64,000 nucleotides of DNA from an uncultured Hyphomonadaceae bacterium (GTDB lineage: Bacteria > Pseudomonadota > Alphaproteobacteria > Caulobacterales > Hyphomonadaceae), in NCBI GenBank assembly GCA_913057945.1, contig CAJXOF010000001.1:310001-374000 (forward strand), read 5' to 3'. The position numbers and the translations under genes were made by a program. Positions 18,337 to 26,967 of this stretch are shown here, in pieces; position 1 is the stretch's first letter; each line of letters starts with the position of its first letter. A model generated the notes under the pieces. The model saw only the letters and a program-made list of their open reading frames with translations, made no database searches and was not told the DNA's origin.

Positions 18337-18544
18337 ATATATCCTCCCAAGAGCCCTTTTGTGCTCCGTGTTTCCGTTCCCGCTATGATGCACAAGGACG
18401 CGAAAGTAGATTATGAACTCTGGTGAAAGATGGCTCTGTTAGAGTCATACCAGTTCACGCCAACAGATCGTCATTCCGCGATACGAGAGGGCCTTATCCT
18501 GCTCAAATCCTTCCATGCCCGACATCCGCGATCGTCCGACCAGA

Positions 18545-18611
18545 TGACCTAGCCCCCTGAACAGCCTAGTTCTATAACTAAAACATGGCTGCAGTTCAGG
18601 GGGCTAGGTCA
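18545..18611. mobile_element. 67-bp IS-end inverted-repeat element (MITE-like)
   Basis: A perfect 18-bp inverted repeat (tgacctagccccctgaac at 18545-18562 and its complement at 18594-18611) encloses 31 bp. It begins TG and ends CA, as IS3-family ends do, but contains no transposase. No target-site duplication is visible. It lies at the junction between catabolic and transfer modules and abuts a truncated ion-channel gene. The IS3-family attribution is from memory of end sequences and should be treated as tentative. A plain large hairpin is the alternative. Confidence 0.5.
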
Positions 18612-18776
18612 CTCGGATATGGCGATATCACCCCTCAAGGGCATTACCCTCAAGCCGCCGCCGCGTTCGAGGCGGTCATTGGTGTTCTGTATACGGTAAT
18701 ATTGTTGTCTCGGTTGGTGGGCATGTACGGAACTCGCACCGCAACGAAACCATCGAGCCAGCGCCTGCTCGTGTGA
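18609..18776 (+). pseudogene. Potassium-channel fragment (pore filter plus last helix)
   Basis: Starting exactly at the right end of the inverted-repeat element the frame reads SLGYGDITPQG, which matches the TxGYGDxxP selectivity filter of two-TM potassium channels, followed by 'AAAFEAVIGVLYTVILLSRLVGMYG', a typical inner pore helix. The N-terminal half of the channel is absent upstream of the repeat. It is therefore the 3' remnant of a channel gene cut by an insertion or recombination event, with no plausible function. Confidence 0.6.
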
Positions 18777-18841
18777 AATGTATCCATACTTCCGAATCAA
18801 GACTTCTGAACCGAGAATTATGATGGGTCCATTTCTCCCGT

Positions 18842-19225
18842 CTAGGCGGCCGGCTCAGGCGCGGCAGACATTTTGCTGCTCACCTGCTCATTGAAATACT
18901 CCAATCGCCTCTGCCCCAGCGCATGCGCGATATCACGCTCCCCCTCAGGAATAGGTTCGGTCCGCGTAAGCCAATAGTACACAAAGTGCGACAGCGTGGC
19001 GTAAGTGTAGGCTAGGTCCTTTTCCATATCCGCCTGATGCTGATCGAAGGCGTCCATGCGGGCGAGCAAACGCTCTTCCAGCACTGAACGCGCTTCTGGA
19101 TCGAACCATGCTCTCAGTGCGTCTTCAACGATCGCCGTTTTTGTCACCCCTGGCTTGTCAGCTGCCTCACACAGTTGCGCATAGAGCTTTGTCGAAATCC
19201 GTATGTTGACGCGCGGCTTTCCCAT
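18842..19225 (-). CDS. Ribbon-helix-helix (CopG/Arc-like) protein downstream of traG
   Basis: 127 residues. The N-terminal ~45 residues ('KPRVNIRISTKLYAQLCEAADKPGVTKTAIVEDALRAWF') have the beta-strand/helix/helix pattern of RHH DNA-binding proteins; the rest is helical ('RLLARMDAFDQHQADMEKDLAYTYATLSHFVYYWL'). It starts 4 bp after the traG stop and is co-transcribed. In this ICE family an RHH/TraD-like protein routinely follows traG; it may assist relaxosome-coupling protein contact. The function is inferred from position. Confidence 0.7.
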   Translation of the reverse strand: MGKPRVNIRISTKLYAQLCEAADKPGVTKTAIVEDALRAWFDPEARSVLEERLLARMDAFDQHQADMEKDLAYTYATLSHFVYYWLTRTEPIPEGERDIAHALGQRRLEYFNEQVSSKMSAAPEPAA

Positions 19226-19229
19226 CCAC

Positions 19230-21194
19230 TCAGAACCCCGGAAGGACGTCAGGATCGCCGCGATCTGCCGCTACGGCGCGTCTTACGGTTTCCAGATTTT
19301 GATCGCTGGTCGGATCAATCTCATCGTCTATGTTGGCGTCAGCACTTGGCTCGCGTACGCATTTTTCACGCGTATCATCATTCGTGTACTCAGGTTCTCT
19401 CGTCCGTTTCAGTGACACACTATCGGGTTGTCCGATATCTTTCTTAGCCTCCGGCTCCTGGAACGGCGGGGCCGCAACAATGGATGTCCATTCGGCGTCA
19501 CATGCTTGGCCGCTCCATTCGACTGGCGCTGGTGACAAGACGCGTTTGGTGAAATTTCGGTCCTTGAAATATCGCAGCTTCTGCGCGTGTGCGGGCGGCG
19601 CACCTGACACCATGACAATTTCATCCGATGCAGCCAGCTGCATGACCTCACCCGGCGTGATCAGAGCGCGCTGAGTTTCTTGTCGCGAAACCATCATGTG
19701 GGAGAGCCAAGGCGCTAGCCGATGGCCGGTATAATTTTTCTGGGAACGAAGCTCGGTAGTCGTGCCAAGGGCATCAGAGACACGTTTGGCTGTGCGCTCA
19801 TCATTGGTCGCAAAGGCAATTCGGACATGGCAGTTATCGAGGATCGAATTGTTCGGCCCGTAAGCCTTTTCGATCTGGTTTAGGGATTGCGAGATCAGAT
19901 AGGCCCGAATGCCATAGCCTGCCATGAAGGCGAGCGCACTTTCAAAGAAGTCGAGCCGTCCGAGCGCTGGAAACTCATCCAGCATGAAGAGGAGTTTTCG
20001 GCGGTTCTTTTCGGGCAAGTCTTCTGTCAGCCTGCGTCCAATCTGATTGAGGATCAGCCGGATCAGCGGTTTCGTCCGTGAGAGGTCTGACGGGGGGACG
20101 ACCAGATAGAGCGATAGCGGGCTCTCCTCTTCGACCAGGTCCTCAATGCGCCAGTCCGACCGGCTGGTGATTTCTGCGATCACGGGGTCACGATAAAGCG
20201 ACAGGAAACTCATAGCCGTGGACAGAACCCCGGAGCGCTCATTCTCTGATTTGTTGAGAAGTTCTCGAGCGGCCTGCGCAACTATCGGATGCACCCCTCT
20301 CTCCCCCAGATGAGGCGTTGTCATCATGATACGGAGTGTGACGGCGAAGGAGCGTTTCGGATCGGACAGGAACCGCACGCAGCCGCTGAGTGTCTTGTCT
20401 GCTTCTGCATAAAGCACGTGCAGGATGACACCGACGAGCAAGGCATGTCCGGTCTTCTCCCAGTGGTTTCGGCGCTCCAGCGAGCCTTCAGGGTCAACCA
20501 GTATGTCAGCGATGTTCTGAACATCGCGTACTTCATGCTCGCCGCGGCGCACGCCCATAAGTGGATTATATTTCGGGGATCGCCGGTCGGTTGGATCAAA
20601 CCGCACGCATCGGGAAAATCCGGATCGCCAGCCAGACGTGAGCTCCCAATTCTCGCCCTTGATGTCGTGGATGACGGCGCTGCCGGTCCAGGACAACAGG
20701 GTTGGTACAACCAGCCCCACGCCCTTGCCTGAACGCGTTGGTGCAAACGCCATGACATGTTCAGGGCCGTCATGACGCAGATAGCGCTTTTGCCAACGCC
20801 CCAGGAACACGCCTTTATCCGCAAACAATCCGGCGCGTTTCAAATCGGGTGCGCTGGCCCATCGCGCCGAGCCGTAAGTGGTGACATGGCGCTCGTGGCG
20901 ACTGCGCAAGACAGAACCAATGATCGCCGCCAGAAAGCCGAGCGCCGAACCGGAGACCGCGATCAGCCCGCCACGTGCGAACACTTCCGGCGCATAGGCT
21001 TCATAGGCGTACCACCATTGGAACAGCCGCCACGGTTTATAGATTGGTGTTTCGCCTGCGATGAACCAGGGCGCGCCAAGCGCTGCCTGATGGCCAAGCG
21101 CGTCAGCGGTCATTTGTGTGGCGAGCCAGACCGCTCCGATGATCAGCGCGAACACCACCATGATCTGGCCAATGAGTATCTTTGTGCCGGTCAT
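19230..21194 (-). CDS. traG: TraG/VirD4-type conjugative coupling protein
   Basis: 654 residues from ATG 21194, which has AAGGAGG upstream; a longer frame to 21359 lacks a ribosome site. Two N-terminal membrane segments (residues ~5-27 and ~75-95) precede the hexameric ATPase. Walker A is in 'MAFAPTRSGKGVGLVVPTLL' and Walker B in 'LLFMLDEFPALGRLDF'. It brings the relaxase-bound DNA strand to the trb channel. Located 119 bp downstream of the relaxase gene in the same direction. Confidence 0.94.
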   Translation of the reverse strand: MTGTKILIGQIMVVFALIIGAVWLATQMTADALGHQAALGAPWFIAGETPIYKPWRLFQWWYAYEAYAPEVFARGGLIAVSGSALGFLAAIIGSVLRSRHERHVTTYGSARWASAPDLKRAGLFADKGVFLGRWQKRYLRHDGPEHVMAFAPTRSGKGVGLVVPTLLSWTGSAVIHDIKGENWELTSGWRSGFSRCVRFDPTDRRSPKYNPLMGVRRGEHEVRDVQNIADILVDPEGSLERRNHWEKTGHALLVGVILHVLYAEADKTLSGCVRFLSDPKRSFAVTLRIMMTTPHLGERGVHPIVAQAARELLNKSENERSGVLSTAMSFLSLYRDPVIAEITSRSDWRIEDLVEEESPLSLYLVVPPSDLSRTKPLIRLILNQIGRRLTEDLPEKNRRKLLFMLDEFPALGRLDFFESALAFMAGYGIRAYLISQSLNQIEKAYGPNNSILDNCHVRIAFATNDERTAKRVSDALGTTTELRSQKNYTGHRLAPWLSHMMVSRQETQRALITPGEVMQLAASDEIVMVSGAPPAHAQKLRYFKDRNFTKRVLSPAPVEWSGQACDAEWTSIVAAPPFQEPEAKKDIGQPDSVSLKRTREPEYTNDDTREKCVREPSADANIDDEIDPTSDQNLETVRRAVAADRGDPDVLPGF

Positions 21195-21312
21195 GGCGTG
21201 CCTCCTTGAAAGAGCAATTTGTCGTCTCCCAAGAATGATTGCTGAGACTGGTCTTGGACCAGCGGGATTCTGCGCCAATTCCCGCAGCGCCTTGCAAAGC
21301 CATCCAAGCCGT

Positions 21313-23241
21313 CTAGCGAGACAGCCCTCTGGAACGCCCCATATCCATGCTCCAGCCAATACCCGACGCGGTGCGTTTTATGGTCAGTTCTCGTCCCATT
21401 TGCCGACCAAGACTGCCACGCCATGGCACCAGCGCGAATTCCTTTGCGTTGCCAATGATCGCCATACGCCCGGCTGCAAGGTCGACATGCCCTTCGAGCT
21501 TGCCCTCAAACCGATCCCCTTTCGCCAGCTGAACAGAGGTTCGGCCTGAAGCGACTGCGATGGTGTCCCGCTCACGCTTCAGTTCCAGAGCGCGCAGCTT
21601 GCTTTTCTGCTCTTCCATGAGTTCTGATTGGCCCGCACCCAGATAGCCTTGTTCGCGGAGCCAGATCTGCCGACTTGCTTTCAAGTCCTTCAAGGTTTGC
21701 TGCTGCGCTGCTGCATCCTCTGACAGGTCGTCGATCCATGTTTCGCCGAGGCGGTCGATCTGCATCTTCGGTGAAAGCCAGGACAGGACACTCAATTTGA
21801 CGCCGCCGGATCGGCCCGCCTCATATGCCGCTGCGCGCTCCAGAAAGTCTTCGCCAATGTGCCATTCACCGGTCGCAAGGCGCTCCCCAATACCCACACG
21901 CCGCAAAGCTTCGAGCCGCCGCTTCAGTGTCAGATGATAGGCTGGTTTTGATCCGGGATCGTGGCGGGCGTGCAGGGCTTCCGACCAGATATCGCCGGTT
22001 TGCTCTGCGACCTCAGCAATGGCCTTGTCCGAGGAACGCGCCACGGCTCGCGCGCGGGAGAGCTCCACCACTGCGCCTTGCGGCGGGCGGGCGTGAACAT
22101 CGACCGCTGCAGAAGGCACATGCCAGATGCCACCGTCAAAATCTTCAATAAGCAGATAGCGCGTATCGCGAAGTTCATCCTCCGGGCCATAAGCCTTCAC
22201 GACCCCGCGAATGGGGGCGGCGTCTTTCGCGCGGTCCTGAACAAATCGAATGTCGGACTCTCGTTCGCCGAATTCAGCGGCAAGTGTGCGGATGATATCG
22301 CCGCGCCGTGCTCTGCGTTTTAGCTGCTCTTGCCAGCCCTGTTTCATTCGCCAGGAGAGCGTGCCGTCCTGTTCAGCCAGGCCAAGAGATTCAAGGTGCC
22401 TGATGCGCGCGAAGCGCAAGGACCGATCAAACCGCTCTTTGCTCGAGCTTGCATCACCTAGCCTGAATGCGCCGTTCTCCAATCGCGTTTCGATCTCGGA
22501 ATCGAGCCCTGTCCAGCGGTCCTGATCCACCTGCTTCTGACGCGCACCCGCGATCTCCAATGTTCGCCTCGGTCCGAGCCGTTGCGTGGCGAGTTCTTCG
22601 GCAGCTTCTCGGAGGCCCTTTGTGAGATAGTCCCGCGCGATGACGACATCCTTCATCCGGGCGTCGCGACCCCGCACAACAATATGGGTATGCGGATGGC
22701 CTGTATTGTGGTGATCAACGGCGACCCAATCGAGACGCCGCCCGACATCCCTTTCCATTCTCGCCATCAGTTCGCGCGTGGCCTGTTTGAGGTCCCCCAT
22801 ACGTGCGCCATCTTCCGGCGAGACGATGATCCGAAACTGGTGGAGGTCATGCTCGCTACGCTCCAGAAATTCGCGGGGGCTGATCCCCTCCTGATCGCGA
22901 TCATAAAGAATGCCGCCTTCTCCCTCGCGATCGACACCGTCGCGCTGCAGATAGCTGACATGGGCGCGAAAGAGTCCGGGACCTGCGCCGCGCGCTCTTG
23001 CGATATGCACTTTGACAATGACGCGGCGCATGTGTTGGCGAGACAAATGCCTATGGCGAGAACCACCGGTTCGGGCCGCGCCGCCCGTGCCATAACGCGC
23101 GCCTGTAAAGGCAGACTTGCGAGAGGCTTTGGAAAGTCTCGCTCCGGCCTTATTCAGCTGGCGCGACAAGCGCTTGCCTGCGGGCGCGCCTTGATCGCGT
23201 ATACGTCCGAGCCGCGGCGTGAAGGGTCTTTCCTCGCTCAT
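21313..23241 (-). CDS. rlxS: VirD2-family relaxase with C-terminal DUF3363-type region
   Basis: 642 residues. The relaxase domain (about 75-260) carries the histidine cluster 'DWVAVDHHNTGHPHTHIVVRG' that binds the metal for the nicking reaction, after 'FRAHVSYLQRDG'. A long C-terminal region follows (residues ~270-640), matching the DUF3363 part of RlxS-like proteins. It nicks oriT and pilots the strand into the recipient. A basic N-terminal extension ('GKRLSRQLNKAGARLSKASRKSAFTG') is typical of the group. It lies between traF and traG, as in ICEMlSym. Confidence 0.92.
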   Translation of the reverse strand: MSEERPFTPRLGRIRDQGAPAGKRLSRQLNKAGARLSKASRKSAFTGARYGTGGAARTGGSRHRHLSRQHMRRVIVKVHIARARGAGPGLFRAHVSYLQRDGVDREGEGGILYDRDQEGISPREFLERSEHDLHQFRIIVSPEDGARMGDLKQATRELMARMERDVGRRLDWVAVDHHNTGHPHTHIVVRGRDARMKDVVIARDYLTKGLREAAEELATQRLGPRRTLEIAGARQKQVDQDRWTGLDSEIETRLENGAFRLGDASSSKERFDRSLRFARIRHLESLGLAEQDGTLSWRMKQGWQEQLKRRARRGDIIRTLAAEFGERESDIRFVQDRAKDAAPIRGVVKAYGPEDELRDTRYLLIEDFDGGIWHVPSAAVDVHARPPQGAVVELSRARAVARSSDKAIAEVAEQTGDIWSEALHARHDPGSKPAYHLTLKRRLEALRRVGIGERLATGEWHIGEDFLERAAAYEAGRSGGVKLSVLSWLSPKMQIDRLGETWIDDLSEDAAAQQQTLKDLKASRQIWLREQGYLGAGQSELMEEQKSKLRALELKRERDTIAVASGRTSVQLAKGDRFEGKLEGHVDLAAGRMAIIGNAKEFALVPWRGSLGRQMGRELTIKRTASGIGWSMDMGRSRGLSR

Positions 23242-23383
23242 CGGAGGTCACTCAATCCGTGCACCAAGGAATATTCAGTAATTTCAACGCGTTTCGAGAA
23301 ACGCATGCACCACAATGCTGTGCAAAGGGCGCCAAAAAACAGATGTGCAGACAAGGGGTTAGGCGCCATGTGGTGCCATAGCT
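23242..23383. other. Candidate origin of transfer (oriT) region
   Basis: The 142-bp gap between traF and the relaxase gene holds a perfect inverted repeat GCGTTTC-GA-GAAACGC (23289-23304), followed within 60 bp by an agggcgcc block (complement GGCGCCCT), reminiscent of the inverted repeat plus GCGCCCT nic core of MOBQ/IncQ oriTs. Placement next to the relaxase is typical. The relative order of repeat and core is not the same as in RSF1010, so this is a candidate only. Confidence 0.4.
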
Positions 23384-23959
23384 TCAATCTTGCCCTACCG
23401 GGTTCGCTTCTGATTCCCTTGCATCCGCATGTATCGCTTTGCATCCGCTTGCGCCCTGTCTGTCCCGGGCCACGAAAACGGGGATGGCGACGCCATCCAG
23501 GTCTGTTTGTTTTACGGGACCGAAATACCGGCCATCAAGCGACGCCGGATGCGGCGTCAGCAGGAAAAGCTCATCGCTTTCAAGCCGGACACAGCCATCC
23601 CACACAGGCAGGTTTCGGCCACTGGAATCGACAATCAGCGCTTCCGCCACAACTTCATCATTGATCAGAATGTCGCGTCCGGTCCGGCAGATTTCATCGC
23701 CGGGACCCCCGGCAATCTGTTTCAATAACGGCCAGTCTTCGCCAACAAATTCATGCTCCTGCGCCCAGTTCGCTTGCACGCTCTGGCTGGAGACGACGAC
23801 CCATCGGCCAGGGGTGAAGGGCGCGTCGCTCAGCCAGTAAAGCCCTGTCGGTGCGCTCGCGGTCCGGTTCCAGATCAAGCGATCTGCGGGGTCGAGAACC
23901 AGACCGAAAAAGACAAGACCGGCGCTAAATCCTGTCATCCAAAGCGTGCGCTTTTTCAT
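23384..23959 (-). CDS. traF: TraF, conjugal transfer S26-type signal peptidase
   Basis: 191 residues. An N-terminal membrane anchor ('GFSAGLVFFGLVLDPADRL') is followed by the Ser motif region 'NRTASAPTGLYWLSDAPF', the Lys/Gly-Asp region 'LLKQIAGGPGDEIC', and 'LFLLTPHPASLDGRYFGPV' near the C-terminus. TraF matures and cyclises the TrbC pilin in RP4-type systems. The start ATG overlaps the excisionase stop by 4 bp (ATGA), so the two are translationally coupled, the same arrangement as rdfS-traF in ICEMlSym. Confidence 0.9.
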   Translation of the reverse strand: MKKRTLWMTGFSAGLVFFGLVLDPADRLIWNRTASAPTGLYWLSDAPFTPGRWVVVSSQSVQANWAQEHEFVGEDWPLLKQIAGGPGDEICRTGRDILINDEVVAEALIVDSSGRNLPVWDGCVRLESDELFLLTPHPASLDGRYFGPVKQTDLDGVAIPVFVARDRQGASGCKAIHADARESEANPVGQD

Positions 23960-24198
23960 TCCGGCTTCTGCAGGCGTTCGGATGTGGACGCATAGGAATT
24001 GCGCTCTGACCAGCGGATGAGATCGGGTTTCGGATAGAAGACCCGCGCGCCATGTTTGCGGTAAATCGGCCCGCGTCCCTCGCAGCGATAATGGTCAAGC
24101 GTTGAGCGTTTCAGCCTCAGAAATTCTGCCGCTTCCTCGACACTCAAAAGCTCCGGCCAGCCATCGTTTCGGCGATCATTTCGTCTGTTTTTCGTCAT
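23956..24198 (-). CDS. RdfS-like excisionase (recombination directionality factor), HTH_17/MerR-like
   Basis: 80 residues from ATG 24198. The core 'LLSVEEAAEFLRLKRSTLDHYRCEGRGPIYRKHGARVFYPKPDLIRW' is the winged-helix DNA-binding fold of excisionases and helix-turn-helix-17 proteins, with a basic start (MTKNRRNDRRND). Immediate coupling to traF is the arrangement of rdfS in ICEMlSym, where RdfS turns the integrase towards excision. I therefore call it an RdfS homologue by fold and synteny; direct evidence is absent. Confidence 0.75.
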   Translation of the reverse strand: MTKNRRNDRRNDGWPELLSVEEAAEFLRLKRSTLDHYRCEGRGPIYRKHGARVFYPKPDLIRWSERNSYASTSERLQKPE

Positions 24199-24325
24199 TG
24201 TACACAGTGTCCTTTCATCACTTTTGAGACGAAAGGATTGGCGGAGATTGCGGGATTTTGCAGAGGGAAAATGGATCACATGAATTTTCCCCCGACGTTT
24301 TAACCAAGGAAAAAGCATAAAAAAA

Positions 24326-24352
24326 CCGCCCCGGAGAAAGCCTCCGGGGCGG
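24326..24352 (-). terminator. Rho-independent terminator after DUF736 gene
   Basis: Inverted repeat ccgccccgga / tccggggcgg with a 7-nt loop; on the minus strand it is followed by a run of U (plus-strand aaaaaaa at 24319-24325). It ends transcription of the leftward DUF736 gene before the excisionase promoter region (24199-24325). Confidence 0.85.
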
Positions 24353-24375
24353 CGTTATGGTTGGTGTTTCGGCGT

Positions 24376-24699
24376 CTAGCCCTGCGGGTTCCAGAGGATG
24401 ACGTGGCGGCCATCCTTATCCTTGACCGGGGCGAGGTTCGCATAGATTTTGCGCGGGCCGATCATCGGGTCTGCGAGGGTGAGCGAGACATATTCGCGGC
24501 CCGAAGACTTCGCGGTGCGGACCCAGCCGCCGCCAATATCGGAGCCTTTCTCTCCGGCATAGACCCTGAAATCGGGCTGTTTGTCGGCGGTCTTTTCGTC
24601 ATTTTTGATGATGCGGATCGGCGTGTTGAGGCTCATCATGGCAAGTGCGCCTTCAAAGCCTGTGTCTGTTTCGCTGACATATCCAAGTGCGTTAGCCAT
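24376..24699 (-). CDS. DUF736 family protein (tra-module copy)
   Basis: 107 residues. ATG 24699 chosen because AAGGAG lies 8 nt upstream. Sequence 'DTGFEGALAMMSLNTPIRIIKND' to 'DFRVYAGEKGSDIGGGWVRTAKSSGREYVSLTLADPMIGPRKIYANL' is the DUF736 pattern, a small single-domain protein found almost solely on alphaproteobacterial conjugative elements. Its role is unknown; abundance and small size suggest an OB-like or DNA-associated protein. A second, divergent copy lies at 52099-52413. Confidence 0.85.
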   Translation of the reverse strand: MANALGYVSETDTGFEGALAMMSLNTPIRIIKNDEKTADKQPDFRVYAGEKGSDIGGGWVRTAKSSGREYVSLTLADPMIGPRKIYANLAPVKDKDGRHVILWNPQG

Positions 24700-24854
24700 T
24701 TTCATATCTCCTTTTGGCTTCGTGTCGCGGGCGCCCCGATGGCTCCGTTGACGCTGACCTAAAGGGACGGCGGGCGGCAGGTCTGAACCGCGAAGCGGGC
24801 GCAGCAAAGCGGAGCACCGCCCGGTGGCGGAAATTTGATTCGCGGTGAATGCGC

Positions 24855-24877
24855 GTTCGGTCTTCTTCAGACCGAAC
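24855..24877. repeat. Perfect hairpin in the 24700-25148 spacer
   Basis: 9-bp inverted repeat gttcggtct / agaccgaac with a 5-nt loop. The 449-bp spacer between the ParB-like and DUF736 genes otherwise shows no convincing coding frame; it holds this hairpin, the DUF736 promoter and the ParB terminator. Confidence 0.5.
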
Positions 24878-25092
24878 AGCAGAGGAAATTTCTGGCGATG
24901 GGCGGTTTCATGGCCCGCAGGCGGTCGTCCAGGTCAGGCAAGGAAACGGGGCCGCTCGGGGCGTCCTTCGTGCAATGCCAGAGGTGTTTGCAACTGGCAG
25001 GCACGCCAATATGTCAGGAACAAACAGGGCAGTTGGTAAGGAAACCACCCATGTCGTTTCGCGAGCTTGCTTCCGCGCCACCAACAGGAAAA

Positions 25093-25120
25093 GACCGCCC
25101 GGCAAAACTGCCGGACGGTC
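25093..25120 (-). terminator. Terminator after the ParB-like gene
   Basis: 12-bp stem gaccgcccggca / tgccggacggtc (one G-U pair) with a 4-nt loop, followed on the minus strand by TTTTCC. Located 28 bp past the ParB-like stop. Confidence 0.7.
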
Positions 25121-25148
25121 CCGAACCATGCCGCTTACGGGAGGCGTG

Positions 25149-26921
25149 TCAGGCGGCGATGGCTGTCTTTGCTTCCGGGGTTTCGAGCGAAGCCCTGTCC
25201 TCGCTGTCCTCGAACAGACCCCTGACGGCCTCCCACGCTTCGGCGGGCGGGCATGGCGCGCCGTCAAGATAAGAGGATGGCGACTGCCGCATCCAGCGGG
25301 GCCGCCAGTCCGGGTCGGGGTCGCATCCATGCCCGGCGATGCGGTTGCGGATGACGGATTTCTGCGCCTTTCCGGTATCGGTCAGGACAGACCGGGCCGT
25401 GGATGGCGAGGCGATTTCAGCGACCACTTCATTGATGACGCGCTTGTCGCGCAGCAAGTAAAAGAACGCCTCATCGGGCGACCACAGCGCGGCAAAATCC
25501 GTGTCCGTCACATGTGCGGCGGCTTCGACGGCGGGCGAACCTGCCTGCAGGGTTTCGCCCATTGCGACGGCGAGAACATGCAGCACCTCTTCATCACTGA
25601 GCGCCAGAAGCCGGGCGAAGGTCTCGCAAGGGTCGGCGGGAAAAGCATTCTCCGCCACCAGCGAACCGTCTTGGTCATCCTGCCCAATCAGCGCCTTGGC
25701 CTTGGCGCGGTGCGCGGCGAACTTCACTTCCCCTGCCGAAGCCGCGAGGCTTTCCGCGGTCGCTTCCTTCCGTGTGCGCTGCTGCTCAACGTCCAGCCGC
25801 CAGTTATCCGAGCGGGTGACAAGATGGGCGACGGCGAGGCGCAGCGCGACGCCGGGCGCATCGCACAGACTCGCCCTGACGGCGGCGTGACGGTGCAGCG
25901 CGACATATTCCGCCAAGGGACCGGACATTTCCGGTTTTGGGGCGGGCTTGCCGTTCTCGCCATCGCCGCCCCGGCCAAGGATACGCTCGATTTTCTCGAT
26001 GTCCTTTGATGGCAGATAGCCTTCATGGGCCGTGACAGAGCCGTCATGGCGGGTCTCGATATAGACCTTGCCGCCGTCTTTCCGGCTGCGCTTGCCATGC
26101 TCCCATGTCAGGAAGTGCGCGCCCCGTTCCAGCACGACGGTTTCGGCCCAGCCCTCATTCCGGTAGCGTTCGGCCATGTCGGCGATGGCCTCATTCTGGC
26201 AAGTCCAGAACAGGTCAGCGTCCCCGAAAATGGCAGTCTCGCCGAACAGGTCGGTCAGCACGGTCCCGTCATAGGCTTCCAAATCGAACAGCGCCTTGTC
26301 GGTGGTGATGCGGCCGCCGCCTGTGAGCCAGTCTTTCAACTGCTCGCCGCGCGGGGCGTATTCGTCTTCCGCGTTCAACAGGGTCAGCCAGTCTTCCTGC
26401 TGCTCTTTTGTGGCGAGCGTCAGGGCGTAAAGCGTCCGCTTGTCGATGATTTCGGCCCTGTAGAGCGCCTTGATATCATCGGTGAGCGCCGTCAGCGCCA
26501 GCACCCGGCGCACCATGAGTTCGGTGACGCCGAAGCGCTCTGCAATCACCGTGACGGTCTCGCCTTTTGAAGCAAGCCGGGCGAAGACGTCATATTGCAG
26601 AAACTCGTCGGCTGGAAGGTGGGTGGTGTTCTCGACAAGGGTCGCTTCCAGCGCGGCAATGTCATCGCCGGATTGCATAACGAGACAGGGCGCTTTCTGC
26701 GCCTTGCCTGTCTCCTTGGCGAGGCGTTTGAGGGCGAAGAAACGGCGGCGTCCGGCGACAACGCCATACTTGCTACCTTCCTTGCGGACCAGCATGGTCT
26801 GCAAGACGCCGCGCGACTTTATCGACGGATAGATGTCGGAAATGTCGGGCGCTTTGCGCCCGTGGCGCATATTGAGCCGGGACACTTTCATGTCGGTGAT
26901 AGGGATATGTTTTAACTGCAT
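25149..26921 (-). CDS. ParB/Spo0J-like DNA-binding protein of ICE type
   Basis: 590 residues from ATG 26921 (AAGGAGG upstream). The N-terminal ParB/sulfiredoxin-like domain has 'IKSRGVLQTMLVRKEGSKYGVVAGRRRFFALKRLA' and 'ALEATLVENTTHLPADEFLQYDVFARL'; then a KorB-like HTH 'VIAERFGVTELMVRRVLALTAL'. The remaining ~380 residues form an ICE-specific extension without known domain. No ParA is present, so classical partitioning is unlikely; it may act in transfer, regulation or as a nuclease. The family is regularly found near ArdC and DUF736 on such elements. Confidence 0.85.
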   Translation of the reverse strand: MQLKHIPITDMKVSRLNMRHGRKAPDISDIYPSIKSRGVLQTMLVRKEGSKYGVVAGRRRFFALKRLAKETGKAQKAPCLVMQSGDDIAALEATLVENTTHLPADEFLQYDVFARLASKGETVTVIAERFGVTELMVRRVLALTALTDDIKALYRAEIIDKRTLYALTLATKEQQEDWLTLLNAEDEYAPRGEQLKDWLTGGGRITTDKALFDLEAYDGTVLTDLFGETAIFGDADLFWTCQNEAIADMAERYRNEGWAETVVLERGAHFLTWEHGKRSRKDGGKVYIETRHDGSVTAHEGYLPSKDIEKIERILGRGGDGENGKPAPKPEMSGPLAEYVALHRHAAVRASLCDAPGVALRLAVAHLVTRSDNWRLDVEQQRTRKEATAESLAASAGEVKFAAHRAKAKALIGQDDQDGSLVAENAFPADPCETFARLLALSDEEVLHVLAVAMGETLQAGSPAVEAAAHVTDTDFAALWSPDEAFFYLLRDKRVINEVVAEIASPSTARSVLTDTGKAQKSVIRNRIAGHGCDPDPDWRPRWMRQSPSSYLDGAPCPPAEAWEAVRGLFEDSEDRASLETPEAKTAIAA

Positions 26922-26967
26922 GGCGTTGCCTCCTTCATGATGTGCAGTTGGTGGGATGCCCCGTGCG

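Noticed and set aside
22582..23664. 360-codon rightward open frame over the relaxase and traF region
   Set aside because: Antisense to the relaxase and part of traF, both with clear motifs; the frame has no recognisable domain.
24849..26009. 386-codon rightward open frame
   Set aside because: Lies antisense to the well-supported ParB-like gene; composition is Arg/Gly-rich shadow coding with no domain and no ribosome site.
25149..26921. Plasmid partition/replication origin
   Set aside because: Only a ParB-like protein; no ParA, no RepA/RepC-type initiator and no iterons, so an integrated ICE is the better reading.
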